In this document: piece by piece, positions 24,901 to 39,900 of the stretch
Numbering within the stretch: position 1 is the stretch's first letter
How the letters are laid out: every line of letters starts with the position of its first letter
Assembly: GCA_003508835.1 (NCBI GenBank)
Contig: PUFA01000012.1
Location: 19,758,001 to 19,822,000, forward strand
Source: Eonycteris spelaea
Taxonomy: Eukaryota; Chordata; Mammalia; Chiroptera; Pteropodidae
Length of the DNA stretch: 64,000 bases
Direction: 5' to 3'
Made by a program: the position numbers and the translations under genes
Notes under the pieces: model-generated
The model's input: only the letters and a program-made list of their open reading frames with translations
Told to the model about the DNA's origin: nothing
Databases searched by the model: none

Positions 24901-27900
24901 CCTACTGCACATGCAGTTACCCAGAATTCAGTCTGTTATAATTAGATTCATGAATTCCAAGCATAGGCATGATATTATAATGATGGTGTAATGAGGCTAA
25001 GGGCATAACATTAATATAGGACTGACTGCACAAGCGCTTGTGGATGGATTAAACTAGCCACTAGTTTATGGATCTTCACTCCTTTGAACCTCAGGATGTA
25101 GGGTAATTTATAACCATAAAATGAGTGTTCCAGAGAGGTACTTAGGGAGGTCTTTGGGAGGGGCTTCCATTCCCCAGTTACTCATATCTACCTAACACCC
25201 TAGCAGTATGATACTGTAGTATTTATTATATACGTGTGTGTGTGTGTGATATTTTATATTAACTTATAAATTTCAGTTTCTATTTTTAATTGCTTGATAT
25301 TTATCATTCAAATAAGTATAATACATATTATTCAAATATGTGTCAACTATTTCCTATTAATGTAAACTCTTAAGTATCTGTAAGAATGTGTATTATAAGA
25401 ATACTTAAAATTTTTAACCAAACTCATTTGTCTTTGAGATGTATTCTTTATTAATTTTATGTTTTATACCTTTATAAAATAATGTGTATTGTTTAAAAGC
25501 AAAAACTAAGTATGTTGGAATGAAATTATTTTATTCTGTGGTACATTCCCCTCCCCCCCTCCCCCCATTTTAAAGCATCCTTCCATGGCAATTATAAAGG
25601 GAGCTGGATTGGTTATGAAGGCAATAATTGAGGTAAGAGAACAATTTAAAAATTTTTAACTTGTTGAATGTTGATTGCTATTTTAATTAAAGCTGACAAA
25701 ATTACCGTTAATTCTTTTATGGGAAACGTGCAGTTTTTCTTTGTGAGGAAAGTAATTTTAAATCTTTATTCAGAAATTCATTTACATACAATGAATTGCA
25801 AAACAATTCGCAGTAATAAACTAAGTTTTAAATTCTTAAGTGGGATAAGAGCAAATAAATCTTGCTATTCCTAAGTTATTTGTTTTATTTAAAAAGAATT
25901 AAAAGTTAGAATTTTTCCTTGTTCTTTTTTTGGGAGGAATTGGTGGTGATGGTATTGGAATCTTCAGGTACCGAAGTTACATAGAAATCTGTCAATGACG
26001 TTTCAGTTTATAGCAAAGTGGTATCAAATCAGAACAGTACTAAAAATTAGTTCCTCATCTAAAGTGCATTTGTAATTAACCTCTAAGAGAACAGGACATG
26101 ATAGCATCAGAATCAGGATATTGTTTTTCCAAAATAGTTGCTTTACCTTTGTTTTTTAGAAGTTGCGATTTGTGGCTATGAATGTCAAGTTGCTTACTGG
26201 ATGTTTACAATGACATTAGTCTAAATGACTTTTAAATTCTTGTACTCTTTTGCTACATGTAGTAATTTGGATAAAATGTAAGAGTGCCTTTTTCATCAAA
26301 ACTATCAGCAGTTGTACTTCATAAATATAACACGTAGCTAAATAATAAACACAGAATTAGTATACTCTTACGTAGCTATTAAAAATTATATATAAATATT
26401 GCTGGTAGAGTTATTTGACTTCAGTCTAAATGGCTTTTGAATTCTCGTATTTTGTTATTGTGTAGTAATTTGGATAAAATGTAAGAGTGCCCCATTTATC
26501 AAAGACTTGGCAATTGTAGCTCATAAATATAACGTGTAGCTAAATAATAAGCACAGGACTAGTATACTGTAGCTGTTTAAAAATTATAGGAATTAAGCTG
26601 GTAGAACATCAAAAGTTTATTTGTATTTTTATGGTATATATACAACTAAAGGCTAATTTTCCCTCTAGCTAATGAGTTCTATCTATACTCATTTTAGCTT
26701 CCAAAGTACCAAATCTCTCATTTACAGAGCTTGCAGTAGCCAAGGACAGTTAGAATCAAGAGACCAAACAAAAGTGTATCCCTGACACTGCTCCACCACT
26801 GTATTGCCATAATTCAGAAATATTTATTGAGTGCCAGGTATAACCAAAATGCCTATTTTTGGCTTCAGTACAAATCACATATGTCAGATTCATAGCCACT
26901 AACAAGAGCTGATGTCTGTGTAACGATAATATTATTTATTTATACTGAAATCTTGACAAATATCTTGAAATATTTTTTCTGATTGTAAAAGCATTATATG
27001 ATCTTTGAAGATACATTGGGAAGTTCAGAAAAAATACACAGAATAAATAAAAAAAATCATCTGTATTACCATCCACATTAACTATTATTAACATTTTGTA
27101 AATTTCCTCTTAGACTATTTCTGTTCTAAATGATATATGTATGTATACATACGATAGATATGTTCGTATATATACTACATATTTATCCAAATGATATATG
27201 TACATATTCAGTTGTATTACTATATACTTATACTTTTTTAGTAACATTGTAACCATTTTTAATTTTTGACGGTTGTTTTAAATATCACATTTGCTTGCTT
27301 AATTTATAGTCTATAATTACTTTGATTAGGTGTTTCATCTGTTCTATCCTGTTGCCAGACTGAGTCCATATAAGTAAAATCAGAATAAAAAGAATTACTT
27401 TTATATCACATCATTCTTTAAAAAAATAAAGAATTGTGTTACTATGAAAATTAACATACTGTTAATAACAAAAGCAAGCAGGTTTGCAGATGCCTTGGTA
27501 GAAATTGGCAATTTCCCTATGTTATCTCTCCCCATTTTGGCTAATATGTACTCAGGGAATGAACCTTTGCTTAAAGAATAAGCAAAGTTTAATTTATAGG
27601 AAATTTATCTGGAAATATTTAATCTTCGTTCGAAAGGCAAATAATATACTTTTAAAATTATGTGTACTACTACTACCACTGTGTCATTTTGAGGGTAATC
27701 GAAGGTACATTTTTAAGTTTTATTGTGTACTAAATGATTATTTATCTAGAGATGTAAATCAATTTTACAAAATTAGGATAGCTTGCTTTAGATTGCTGCT
27801 TTAGGGATCATCTTACCCTTTTTCCAAAGGAAGGTGACAAGGAGATTGCTACAAAAATGCAGGAGCTTGCCCTAAGTGAAGGTGCCTTACCTCGACATTT

Positions 27901-30900
27901 GCATACTGCGATGTTTACCATAAGCTCAGATCAAAGGATGCTTACAAATAGGTAGGTTAAATTTAATTTACTGTAAATTAACTTGCTGTTTAGATAATGA
28001 ACTCAGTAATTACATGAAACAAACCGAATAAGTTTTTCGATTATACAAATGTTTCATTGTGTTTGTTTTTGATTCCCCTTGTTCTCCTTTTTTTAATTTA
28101 AAAATTATGCAGAAAAGATCATTGCCCTGCCCCTGGATAACTTGGGAGGAAAAAATAAAACTATTTGCTTTTTCCTCCACTATCCTATTATCCTGCTCTA
28201 CACCTATAGTCATTCACTAGAATGTGGAAAAGAGTGCCTAAAGCATGTAGAAATAGGAACCATATGCCCAGGCTTTTTTTCTATACTTCCCTCTGACTAT
28301 CCTGCATGCAGATGACCCCATGTGAAAACTTCGCATAATCAATTTTTAAATATCTTTGGTCAGTCAGGTACTCTACTGTAAGAATTTACTAACCAGTCTA
28401 ACCTAGGCCTGTCCTAAATCTCTTATAAACAGTTTTCCCTTTGGCAAATCATCTTCTTTATAATATGATTCAAATATAAGGAAACACATACTTCTTTTCA
28501 TTTACTCCAAGCTATATGGATTCTAGCCCTTTTAAACTTTATGATTCCCAGGGTGTGACCCTATCAGTATCCTTAGTATACCATGTTATGACTCATTAAA
28601 AAAAAAGGTATGACTTTTAATTATGTTCTTTTTGACTTTTTAAATAATAACACATTGCTGACTTACGTTCACTTTACGATACTATAAATTTCTTTATCAC
28701 CTACGTCCAGTTATTCGATGTCTTAGTATGCTGCCTTGCTAACAGTTTTCTACTGTTTATACTATTATAAGAAGCTATCTGCATCCCTCACTTGTAAATG
28801 TTGGCCACAAAAGTAGTCTTTTATGTTGCCTGAGAGGACAGAAAGATGCAAAAGGAAGGTTATTTCTTTGGTGTACTGCCTTATTAGCAGTACTAGACGT
28901 CATCTTTCATTACAGTAGACTTACTTGATATTTATTCTATTAAGCTCCCATGTTAGATGTTTTCTTGTGTTCCTCTTTATTGTCAATCAGATAGTTTCCC
29001 TACTCTGATCAATCACAATATTGAAAAGCTGTCAAATTGTAATAGAAATAACACTTTTTATTTTCATTGCTCTATCTTTTACAAATTGCTATTATAAAAT
29101 GTTATCTCTTTTATTCCTAATTAGAGCTTTTTTAGGAATCATTGATATGATACCTACCAAATGCCAGTGAAGGAAATTACAAGTGTAATTACTTCAATAC
29201 GTTAACTTTCAAAGAGGCACAGGAATGAACAGTTTTAGTAGTGTTCATTTTTATGGTGACAGAACAAAGTATAATTTGCATTTTCTTCTGGGAATATAAC
29301 ATTTAAATACATGTGACTATGATTATTTGGTTATTTCCCTCACAGGTTTCATGTTCATTTTTAGAGCAAATGGCAGTTGAATCCCTACCAAAGAACAGAA
29401 GGGTCAGCGGTGAATAAAATATATTCCTTGCTCATGAAGAGCTTCCAGCCTAGGACAAACGTTATAATGAGGATTAAGATTAATAAAATACTAACTCATA
29501 GGTTCAACATGGATCTAGATTTTCACTTTGAACCAAAATATGGTTTTAGCTAACTCAAAAATGGGACAAGTAGACTAAATTTGCTTCAAGTGCTTTAAGT
29601 CTTTGTCCAAACTCCAAAACTGAAAATATTTTCTATCTCTGACCTTGTCAGAAAGGTTATATTATATTAGAACTGTTGACTTTTGTTCATGTTCAGAATT
29701 CCAGAGAAATCCAGAACACTAAGGTCATTATTGTCAGGACTTGTTATACAAACTAACTATCATTAAGCCTAATTTTTTTTTTCATCGTAAAAAAAAATTA
29801 TATCAAGTTCAGTTTTTTTCCCTATCTTTAAATGGGGTAAGAACCTACTTAATGTTCAGGTCTATTGAAAATTAGTGAGTGTATCAGGGAAGCATTTTAA
29901 TTTGGAGAAAATTCTAAATTCTAGCAATTTGAATTACTATTTCATGCATCTCCAAATTAAAGTTAATTTTTAATATTTAACAGAATGATTTTTTATGTAG
30001 TCATATTTCTTATGTGATATTTTGTTTTTAAAAATTCCTTTCTGTTCTAGCTGAGATAAAGCAGCAAACCTTTCTCAACGTCTGCTTTTTTCAGACAGCT
30101 AAGTAGACATTTAGTGGGACTCTGGACAGCTGATAATGCAACTGCAGCAAACTTGTTGAAACGCATTTTGGTAAGTCAGTTGAATAACTGGAAAGATTTA
30201 TATTTTCTTGCCCAATAATATTTTATTAGTTATACTATTAAAAGGTTTTTTTAAGTTTATTTGTTTTTAATTTAAAAGATTCTTATCATAGGGAGATTCA
30301 TATAATAAATTCTACCCTAAATAACTAAACTATAGTATTTATTAGGGTTTTGAAGGCTAAATTTTCTTTTGTGTAGTTTTGAAAATGGATTTTATGCTTT
30401 GTTTTTATTGTGTTTAGCCACCAGGCTTGCTGGCATACTTGGACAGCTCAGATTCAGTTCCTGAGAAGGATGCTGATCGGATGCATGTTAGAGATAATGT
30501 GAAAATAGCAATGGTAAATATGATTGTCCTAAGTATCTTTTCAGGATGAAAGAGTACTTTCTTCTGAAACACACTAAAAATTTCAGAAATGAACCAAGAA
30601 TTCACTGTATTGAACAGTATTTAAAAAATAATAACTTTATTGATATATAATTTATATAAAAAACTCACCTGTTTTAAATGTACAATTTAATAATTTCTTA
30701 TATATTTACAGTATGTACCTATTATCGCAATCTAATTTATGAATAGTAATAATTAGCTATTTTAATTATTAAAGTTGGGTTATCTTTGAGAAAATCAACA
30801 CATTTCGAGATGTCCTCACCCCATTTCTCTGTGTGCTCCCACTTCCCACTTGCATCTGGCCACCTCTCTAAAAGGAATCATCTTGAAAACTAAGACAGGT

Positions 30901-33900
30901 TAAGATTTCCCAAACAAAAAGTATAATTTATTGTAGAAATTTTCACTTTGTATTTTCATTGTCTTAATATCTTGTATTTATTTAATCATGTAAAATAGTG
31001 TGACTCAGCTTTACTTAGATTAAAATAAATTTCAAACAGGACTATCATTGATTTTTAACATTTTTTACAGGATCAGTATGGAAAATTTAATAAAGTTCCG
31101 GAGTGGCAAAGACTAGCTGGAAAAGCTGCTAAAGAAGTTGAAAAATTTGCCAAAGAAAAAGTGGATCTTGTGTTAATGCATTGGAGAGATAGAATGGGTA
31201 TTGCACAAAAAGAGGTAAAAATAAAATCTGCTTTCAAACTTCTAGCACTTCTGTATATCTTAGGTAGGTTTACTTCAGCTATTGCTGTCGAGAGATGGTA
31301 GTCGAATATTTCAGACTAAACACCTGAAGAAATGTTGGCTAATATTGATTCACATTTTTACATAAATTTTTCTTTATTCATACTTTTATGAATCAACAGT
31401 AAAGGTTTTAGTTAGATATTTCATATGAAATTTAATATAAAGTTCTCTTAATTTTCTATTGTAACTTCCAGTTTCCATACATTTTCATTCATATGTATCT
31501 ATTTTCCTTCTCTGAAATTTGTTTTGTAGATATAAGAATAAAGATGTCTTCCTTGTTTAGCTTTTTAATTCAGAGCTAGCCAGAAAAGTGTTTTGGAAAT
31601 AGGATTCACGTTTTTAAAGTAAATTTACTGTGTGTACTTAAATTTTTTAATATTAGCTTCTCAAATCAAGATTAGATTTAAAACAGTTTTAGTCTCATTT
31701 GTCAGAATGCAATATGTGCTACAGAATCTAATTCAGTAATGTACATTCTTCTATTCAAGATGAATTGTGCAGTGGTTAAGAATGATTTAAGATATCTGGT
31801 AAAAGTTAATTCACAATTTTTGTGGACCACACTTATATTATTTCCTTTTAACCTGCTCTTTATTTATGGTAGCTATTTCCTTATTCAAGAAAAGTAATAT
31901 AAATATCTTTCTAAAACAAGTTTCTCATGAGTTTTCAAAACCTAACATAAGGCATTAGATGCAGCAGAACAATTATTAGTCTTGTGGGTACCTGAAATTT
32001 GAGACCAAAATAAAGTTCTTTAGAACTTGACCTTAATGGGTTAATGCTAATTTGTATGAGTGATATATACAATATAAAGAATCATTAGTTAGGCTTTCAA
32101 ATGGCTGGGAAAGTAAAAAAGATACTGAACTTTGAATAACTTAACTTAAATTTGAGCCTGGTTTCTTCACTTATTAACCCATACAGCAAAATGGGTTTTC
32201 AAAATCTTTCCTTTTCCCTGAAATCAGAATAACGAGACCTCCCTTCTCTATCCTATAAGGTTGCTTTGCTGTACAAGCAAGATAGTAATAAAAGCACTAT
32301 AGACATGTCTGGTCATAATATCGCTATGGCATTTGACCAATTGAAAACCTAATCTGCAAATACGATGTGAATGATTTTCACAGTTACTAAAAATTATAAG
32401 CTCCTGCCTTCAGGTAGTTAAATCCATTTAAAATAATAGTTGATTCAAGCCTTTGGGTATAATTATACTGAAAATAACTTTTTGGCATCAGATTTCATAT
32501 ATCACATTATCCAGCTTAAGCTTGAACACAAAACTATTTTAGCTAGAAGTGTAGTTAACATTTGTTATTTAAAGACAATTCAGAGGGAAAAGAATGATTT
32601 TTTAGTATCAATAGTCTGTTGGTTTTATTTACATGGAGTGTTATCTAAAGTGTTGAGCAAATAATGCTGCCAAATAGATACATGCTGGTAAGAAATTATT
32701 TTGGTAGCAAACTAATTATTTCTTTCAGGATACTGTATTAAGTATTAATTACTTGTAATGAAACTGAATAATCTTGGTACTATTTTATTTGTAGAAATAT
32801 TAACACCAAAATATGGAATGATTTTGTGCTTTAGCTAAAGTCTAAAAATTAACCATTGTCAAGATTAACCAGCTAGTCTTTGAAATTAACTGCATTTCTT
32901 ATATAATCAGAATGTTTATGAAGTCAATTCCATATGTAGCTAATGTTTTGCATTGGATTAATAATAACCTTTGGCTAATGTATAAAATGGCTTTTTACTT
33001 CTTTATGTTATTTTCAGTTTAGAGATTTGTTTAGCCATTTAGAGCTTCTAGCCTAAGTCTCAAAATTAGTCAGCTCAGTTTATGGAGAGCTGACTGTATA
33101 GCATTTTTCTGTATAGCATTTACATTTTCATTGCTCTAGACTCCCAGCTTTTTGTCCTGAGAGCAGGGAAAATTGTACTCCTTAATTAGAGATTTCAAGG
33201 AAAGGTTTGTCATTAGTACTACATTTTTAATTGCTTACAAACTTTGTTTACATTCCCTTACATTAGTTTTCATGATAGTGCACAGAATTAAAATTTGTAG
33301 GAAGTATTTCTTTAAACAGTAGGTTTTATATTTCAAACAGCATTTACTTTTTAAAATGTACTACTCATTTTAACTTTTGTTCTGTCATCTAGTCTGTTTT
33401 CTTCATTTTATATAATTTACCACTTCTTTAATGAAGGTACACACTTTCATGTTTTAATCTATACAACTTTCTACTTTTGTTCTATCACACTGAAGATTAG
33501 AATTTTTGAGTCTGAAATACGTATAAGTTTTACTTGGGACAAAAAAATTTTAACCTCCAGTCCATGTATAGACTTCAAAAAATCTTTAAAATCTTCCCCT
33601 CCAGTTGTAAACCTTATTTAGCTGTCTTTCTCTGGAATAGGGGCCGTAGCTGTCTTTGAATTCTCAAATGGGTTTATACTTTCTAAAATTTAAGTCATAG
33701 ACTTAGAGAAGCAGGTGGGCTGTTTTCCATCTTAAAGTGAAGGTGATTTATATTGGTGACATCCTAGTATAATCTGTATGATAGATATAGCTTAGCAGTT
33801 AGAGATTCTCTCTCATTTTTATTTTCTTTAAATTTTTATTTTTTCCTTTTTACAATTATATTCAGGACAGAAACAATATGGTGAGTTTAAGTTCCTGCTA

Positions 33901-36900
33901 CATGTGTGAAATTCATTAAACTGCTTGGCATGTGGAGTCATCTTTGATATTCTTTGTCTAATAAATTCAAGTCTCACTTCACATGTGTCTGAATGTAGAT
34001 ACTTATTTCTTGTCCATTAGCTATTTCAATTTATACTTGTTTCTCTTGGCTTTGGTAGCAGTTTAATAACCTGTAACCTTTTGCATTTATTATTTTCCCA
34101 TGACTTTTGTGTTAACTGCATGTCAGTGTTTAAAACAAGTCACTGTTTTTGACTGTTATAAATTTTATTAATCATCACTATAAACTTTAACAAAGTTTGG
34201 TGTTGAAACAATAACTTTAGGCTATGTGGAAAATATTTCATCAACAACATTATAGATACGTATGCTGTGAAAGCATTACATCATGATATCTAATATATTC
34301 ATATTTCATAGATTTTGATTCATTAATTTTGTTTCTGCTGAAATTTGATGAAGGAAATGTTTCACATCACTTACAAAGTGATGGATCTTCTGACTTAGCC
34401 TATTTGGTAGCCCCAGATTGAGCACTATGAACTTTTTTCCTTTTCTAGAATTTAAATCAAAAACCAGTAGTTCTTCGAAAGAGAAGACAAAGAATAAAAA
34501 TAGAATCAAATTGGGATCTCTTCTATTATAGGTAAACTTTAAACCTTTTTTCCAATATAGATTAAATTTGTTTTCTTAGACCTAGTACTTTTTGCTGTAG
34601 ATATTTTTATGCTATCAAGGTCAAGAACTATAACTGCTAAATTTGGTATGATTAGTGATACTTCAATAAAATTAAGGACTTTTATAGAGTGTTAGTAGTG
34701 TAAGGAGCCAAAGTTACTTTTAAAATTTTATTAAGGCTTATAAATGTTTACCTTAAAACACTTTATTATGGTTTAGAAATAACTGCATCATAACTTCTTT
34801 AAGCCTTGTTGGAAATGGAGTTTTAAAAGAGGTGAATGATGAAAACATGAGACTCATGGAAAATGGATATAAATGTTAGCCTACCTCACACATACTTTTC
34901 CAGCTTTTCTAATATGGTAACCCCTTCTTTTCTTCATTTATTAACCCCTCTCTCCCAATACATATACATAGAAGGACTTTGAAACAAACATTTTGGGGGA
35001 TTTGTAAAACTTTCTGAGATAATTCACAGTACTCAGTCTAGAAGCTGATTTATTGATTATACTTTGGCTAATAAAAGAAAAATATGTGCTTTGAAAACGT
35101 CCCACAGTGCTTTTAAAGTCTATAGTATGCACATAGTATGGCCTTAAGAATATGCCATGATTTTCTTCCTCAAGAATCCTTCAATTGTGTTGTCCCTTCC
35201 TAGAACTCCCTTGGAACTCTGACGTCACACTTTCTAGGAGGATTGCAGACTGAAAATGAATGGCTATGAAGCCCATCCATCCTCAGTTCAAATTTGTGTC
35301 CAGATTTATAACAACAGTTAAATTATTTCAGAAATAAAAGGAAGATATTTTGAAAATAGCAATCAGAGCTTGGCAGTTTCTTACTTGGGTAGTTTGTAAA
35401 GTTCTAATTTAGAATGTTACTCATCCCACACACCTCAAACCCAGTAATCCAGAAATTCTTACCTCAATCTGAAATTTCATATTGGATTATTATTATTCTC
35501 TGGCTGGAATTTATATTATCAATAAATATTAAAATGGAAATATATGTTCTTATTTTGAAATTTACATATATTTATTTTATGGCTTGGGTTCATTTTCTTC
35601 CCCAACATTTTATTGTGAAAACTTTCAAACATTCAGAAAAGGTGAAAATATTTTACAGTGAATACTTATATACCTATCACCAAAATTCTACCGTTAACAT
35701 TTTATTATACTTACTTATTAGATGCTTTATTTTCTTTATTTATACTTGCTAAAGTTTAATAATTCTACCGTATTCTTATAAGATGTAGTAAGGGATATTT
35801 ATAGATTTTTTAAAAATGTTAATTGCTTCCTACTATTTTCCTGTTATATGTATGTCTAGGTTTGGTCAGGACCACGCTAGGTCAAACCTAATTTGGAATT
35901 TCAAAACACGAGAAGAATTGAGAGATAGTCTTGAATCTGAAATGAGAGCTTTTAATATTGATAGAGAACTTGGTAGTGCTAACGTGATCTCCTGGAACCA
36001 CCATGAATTTGAGGTAAATTGTAATATTTGTAGTAGATTAGGTTTTTAAAGCATGTATTATTTTTGGAGTGTTTAACTTATATAACATATGTCCTTATGC
36101 TTTTAATTTTATGGAGGTAACTTTGGAAAACTTTAATCTCTTCATGAGACAAAAATAAAAAATTAATTTGTTAAGTAACTGGGATTTGTACCTGAGAATA
36201 ATGCAACAGTTTTAATAAATTTGGTTCTGTGCATTCCAGATCTGTTCTTTGATTGTTTTCCCTCCTTTTTCCATTCTTCCTCCATGGAAACAGCTGTTCT
36301 TGTTCCTTGTAGCTTATTTAATTCTTATGATAATTTGATTCTTAATGTGACTATGTTTTGCTGTTCTATTACAATATTGATGTGAAGAATAACAAAGCAA
36401 GAACACGAAACATGTTGGTAGTAGATAATTTTGTGTGCCTGTGTATAATTTAAATTCTTATTATAGCTGTAAATTTGAAGATGCTTATGACCCTGCAGCC
36501 TTTGATCTTTAACCCAGCTGCATTTCCAAAATATGTAATGATTTGATTTTGCTTATTTCTTCTTCCTTGCAAAACTTTCTTTACTTTGGTTTTGGGAATC
36601 TACATTCTCCTGGATTTTCTCGTCCTTCTCTGGCTGTTCCTTATTTACTCATTTTTCATTAGTCCCTCAACTACTAAAGTTGGTTGGCCCTAAGGATTAG
36701 TTCTTGGACCTATTTTCATTTATAATCATTGCCTCAATTCTCATGGTTTTAAATGTTTATATAATGGTGGCTTCCGTGGCTTCCTTTTTTTTTGTCCTGC
36801 TTAGACCTTCCTTCCTAGATTTAATACTTTTATCCTATAATTAGCTACCTAATAAGCATCTAGAACTTAGCTCTAAAACTTTTGCTCTTGTCTTTCTCCC

Positions 36901-39900
36901 AGACCTACTTTTGTAGCCTTTCTGATCTTAGATAATGGCTCCTTCTTATTTTCTGGTCACAAACTTTGAAATCATTTCTCTTATACTCCAAATCCAATTT
37001 GTCAACAAATATATTTAGCATACCTTTAAAATTTAGGATTATAGGATTATAGTTTCTCTGCTTTCACCCTTACTTCCCTACAATTAATTCATTATCAATA
37101 TAGCAACAGTATAATCTTGTTAAAATGTCACTTCTCTGCTCAAAGTCCTCTGGTGTTCCTATGGCTTCCCATCTCACTTAGTAGAAGTCTGGGTCCTTAA
37201 AATGACTTATAAGACAGAATCTGTGTAACCTCTAATCTTATGTTTCTTTGATCTTACTCCTACTCACCCTTTCATTCTTGCTCCAACCACACTGGCTTCT
37301 TGGAGAACGCCAAATTCATGTTCTTGACTCAGGGTCTTTTTCTATGTGCTGTCTTATTTTCTGTGGAGCATTATTTTCTGTAGATAGACTCATAACTTGT
37401 TTTCTCATCTCCTTCATGTCTTTTCCTGAATGTCATCATCTAAGTGGGACTTCCCCAGTCACCGTATTTAAAAATACGGACTCATACACACACACATACA
37501 TTCTCTCTGTCCTCTTCCTCTGCTTTATTTCACTCCATAGCACTTACTATCACTCAGCTATCATATGTTGTACTTTTTTAACTGCTACACCTGTAAGGAC
37601 AGAACTCTTTATGTTTGTTTATTGTTGTATCCCTGAATACTAGAGTAGTGCATGGTACACACAGTATATGCTTAAAAAATAGAAGTTGACAAATGCTCAG
37701 AATTTATAGAAAGCAAGTTAAATGGATATACATTATGTATTTCATTTTATATAGTTTAGATTTTTAGAAGTCAGTTATTTTAGGCTTTGGTAAAAGAATT
37801 TTGATAACCTAGTCAGGAAATATTTTTTTACAATATTCTGCAAATCTTTACTTGAGATAAGCAGCCTAACTGAGTACAAGGGTCATGGTGCTGCCCCAGC
37901 TTCTGATCACGGGCTACTTTCTCATGCATCACCTCCAGTCTGTAGCCTGGGTAATTTGACATACAGAGAATGAATGCTGTACAAAATGTAGTTGATGTGT
38001 TGGGAGATGAGAGAAGACCTGAAGTAGCTTGTGTGAGTTGGGCAGACTGTGCGTGGTGCAGGACCATTTACTCCTTGGTTAGTCAAGGCAAGCCAAGAAG
38101 ATAATGAAGCAGATTATCCCTTAAAAGGGCTTTGATTCTTCTTTCCCTTAAGCCTTTATGGACACCATAGAGTCCTGAGAGTTTTTATCATCAAGTTTTA
38201 TATTCATAAAATTGGTGCATAATTCTCACTCTTACCATTTAACTGAAATAGTCAAAATAATAACCAGATATTTTAAGAAATGATGATTTTTTTTTTTTTC
38301 TGAATTTAAAGCCTGCCTTATCAAGGGAAGAAAAACCCCTAACAGAATTTATGAAGTGATTGTGTGGAAATTGCCAAATATCTATCATATACCAAAATAA
38401 TGTAATTTGCTTTTATTAATAAAGGTAAAATATGAGTGCCTGGCTGAGGAGATCAAAATAGGAGATTATTACCTGAGATTACTGTTGGAGGAAGATGAGA
38501 ATGAAGAAAGTGGATCAATTAAGAGATCGTAAGCTAGTCTTTATATTTTGCTATAGTAGTTCTTTATCCGCAGTTTCACTTTTTATAGTTTCAATTACCT
38601 ACAGTCAACCATAGTCCAAAACAATTAAAAGGAAAATTCCAGAAATAAACAATTCGTAAGTTCTAAATTGTGTGTCATTTTGAGTAGTGTGATGAAATCT
38701 GTGCTGTTCTACTCTATCCCGTGAATCATCCCCAACACTGTAAATGCTCCCTGCCCATTAGTCACTTAGTAGCCATCTCAGTTAACAGATCGGTTCTCAG
38801 ATACCTTAAGTTAGAGGGAGACCATATTCACATAACTTTTTATTACAGTATATTGTTATAATTATTCTATTTTTAGTTACTGTCAATCTCTTACTGTGCC
38901 TAATTAATATATTAAACTTTATCAGAGGTATGTACATATAGGGGGAAAAAAAACTATATATAGAGTTTGTTACTGTCTGGATTCAGGCATCCAGTGGGGG
39001 TCTTGGAACATATCCTCCAAGGATGAGGGCGGGAGACTACTGTATATGCATTTTCACTATTAGTTTCATGGCTAATTCTGTCATGAATTTTTTTTTTAAT
39101 GCAGGTATGAATTTTTTAATGAGCTCTATCATCGTTTCCTGCTCACTCCAAAAGTAAACATGAAGTGTCTATGTTTACAAGCCCTTGCTATTGTTTATGG
39201 CAGATGTCATGAAGAAATAGGACCTTTTACAGATACAAGATACATCATTGGAATGTTAGAGAGGGTAAGGATATCATTTAAGGAAACTACTTTTTGATAG
39301 TGTCATTGGAGTACATGATAAATTTTCAAAACTACATTTAAATTCTATTTGATAACTCTGTTACCATAACTTTCTTCATGAGTTTTTCTTTAATTTAAAT
39401 TGTACTTATTTAAATATAAGTTAGATGAATAGGAAAACAGCTAATGGGTTAGTATCTGTCCATGTCAGTTTATTTTTTTTAGTTCCTGCTTTGAACGACT
39501 TTAGCAGCCTATTTGCCAGTCTTTAAGTATGGATGAGCAGGACAGGTGTGTAAAAGAAATAATGACTTTTAGAGCTATGTTTACTTTTTGTTTTCCATTT
39601 TGGAAAAATCTTAAATGATGCTAGCATACTAAAGTTCACAACATGAGGTTAGTAAAACTTTTTAGCACTACACTGACTAAAAAAAGGGTACTTAGAGTTA
39701 GCCCATTTTTTTAATTTATAATGTTTGTTATTTAACACTATGAGCATGGTATGGGGAAAGTTCAAATTGATCAGTTTATCCATCAAGCAGCTCAAATTTG
39801 AGTGTTACCTGCTTTTTGCAGTGTATACACTTCATTATTTTTGTGTTTACATTCCTCATACACTTAACAATTTAAATTTTAGTCAACTGCCATAGAACCA

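Noticed and set aside
35414..35752. Plus-strand open frame of 112 codons with hydrophobic stretches
   Set aside because: AT-rich intron overlapping an L1M 3' UTR remnant. Ile/Phe/Tyr-rich by composition.
37248..37643. Plus-strand open frame of 131 codons
   Set aside because: It falls inside the L2 3' portion, downstream of where L2 protein coding would end. No protein similarity recognised.
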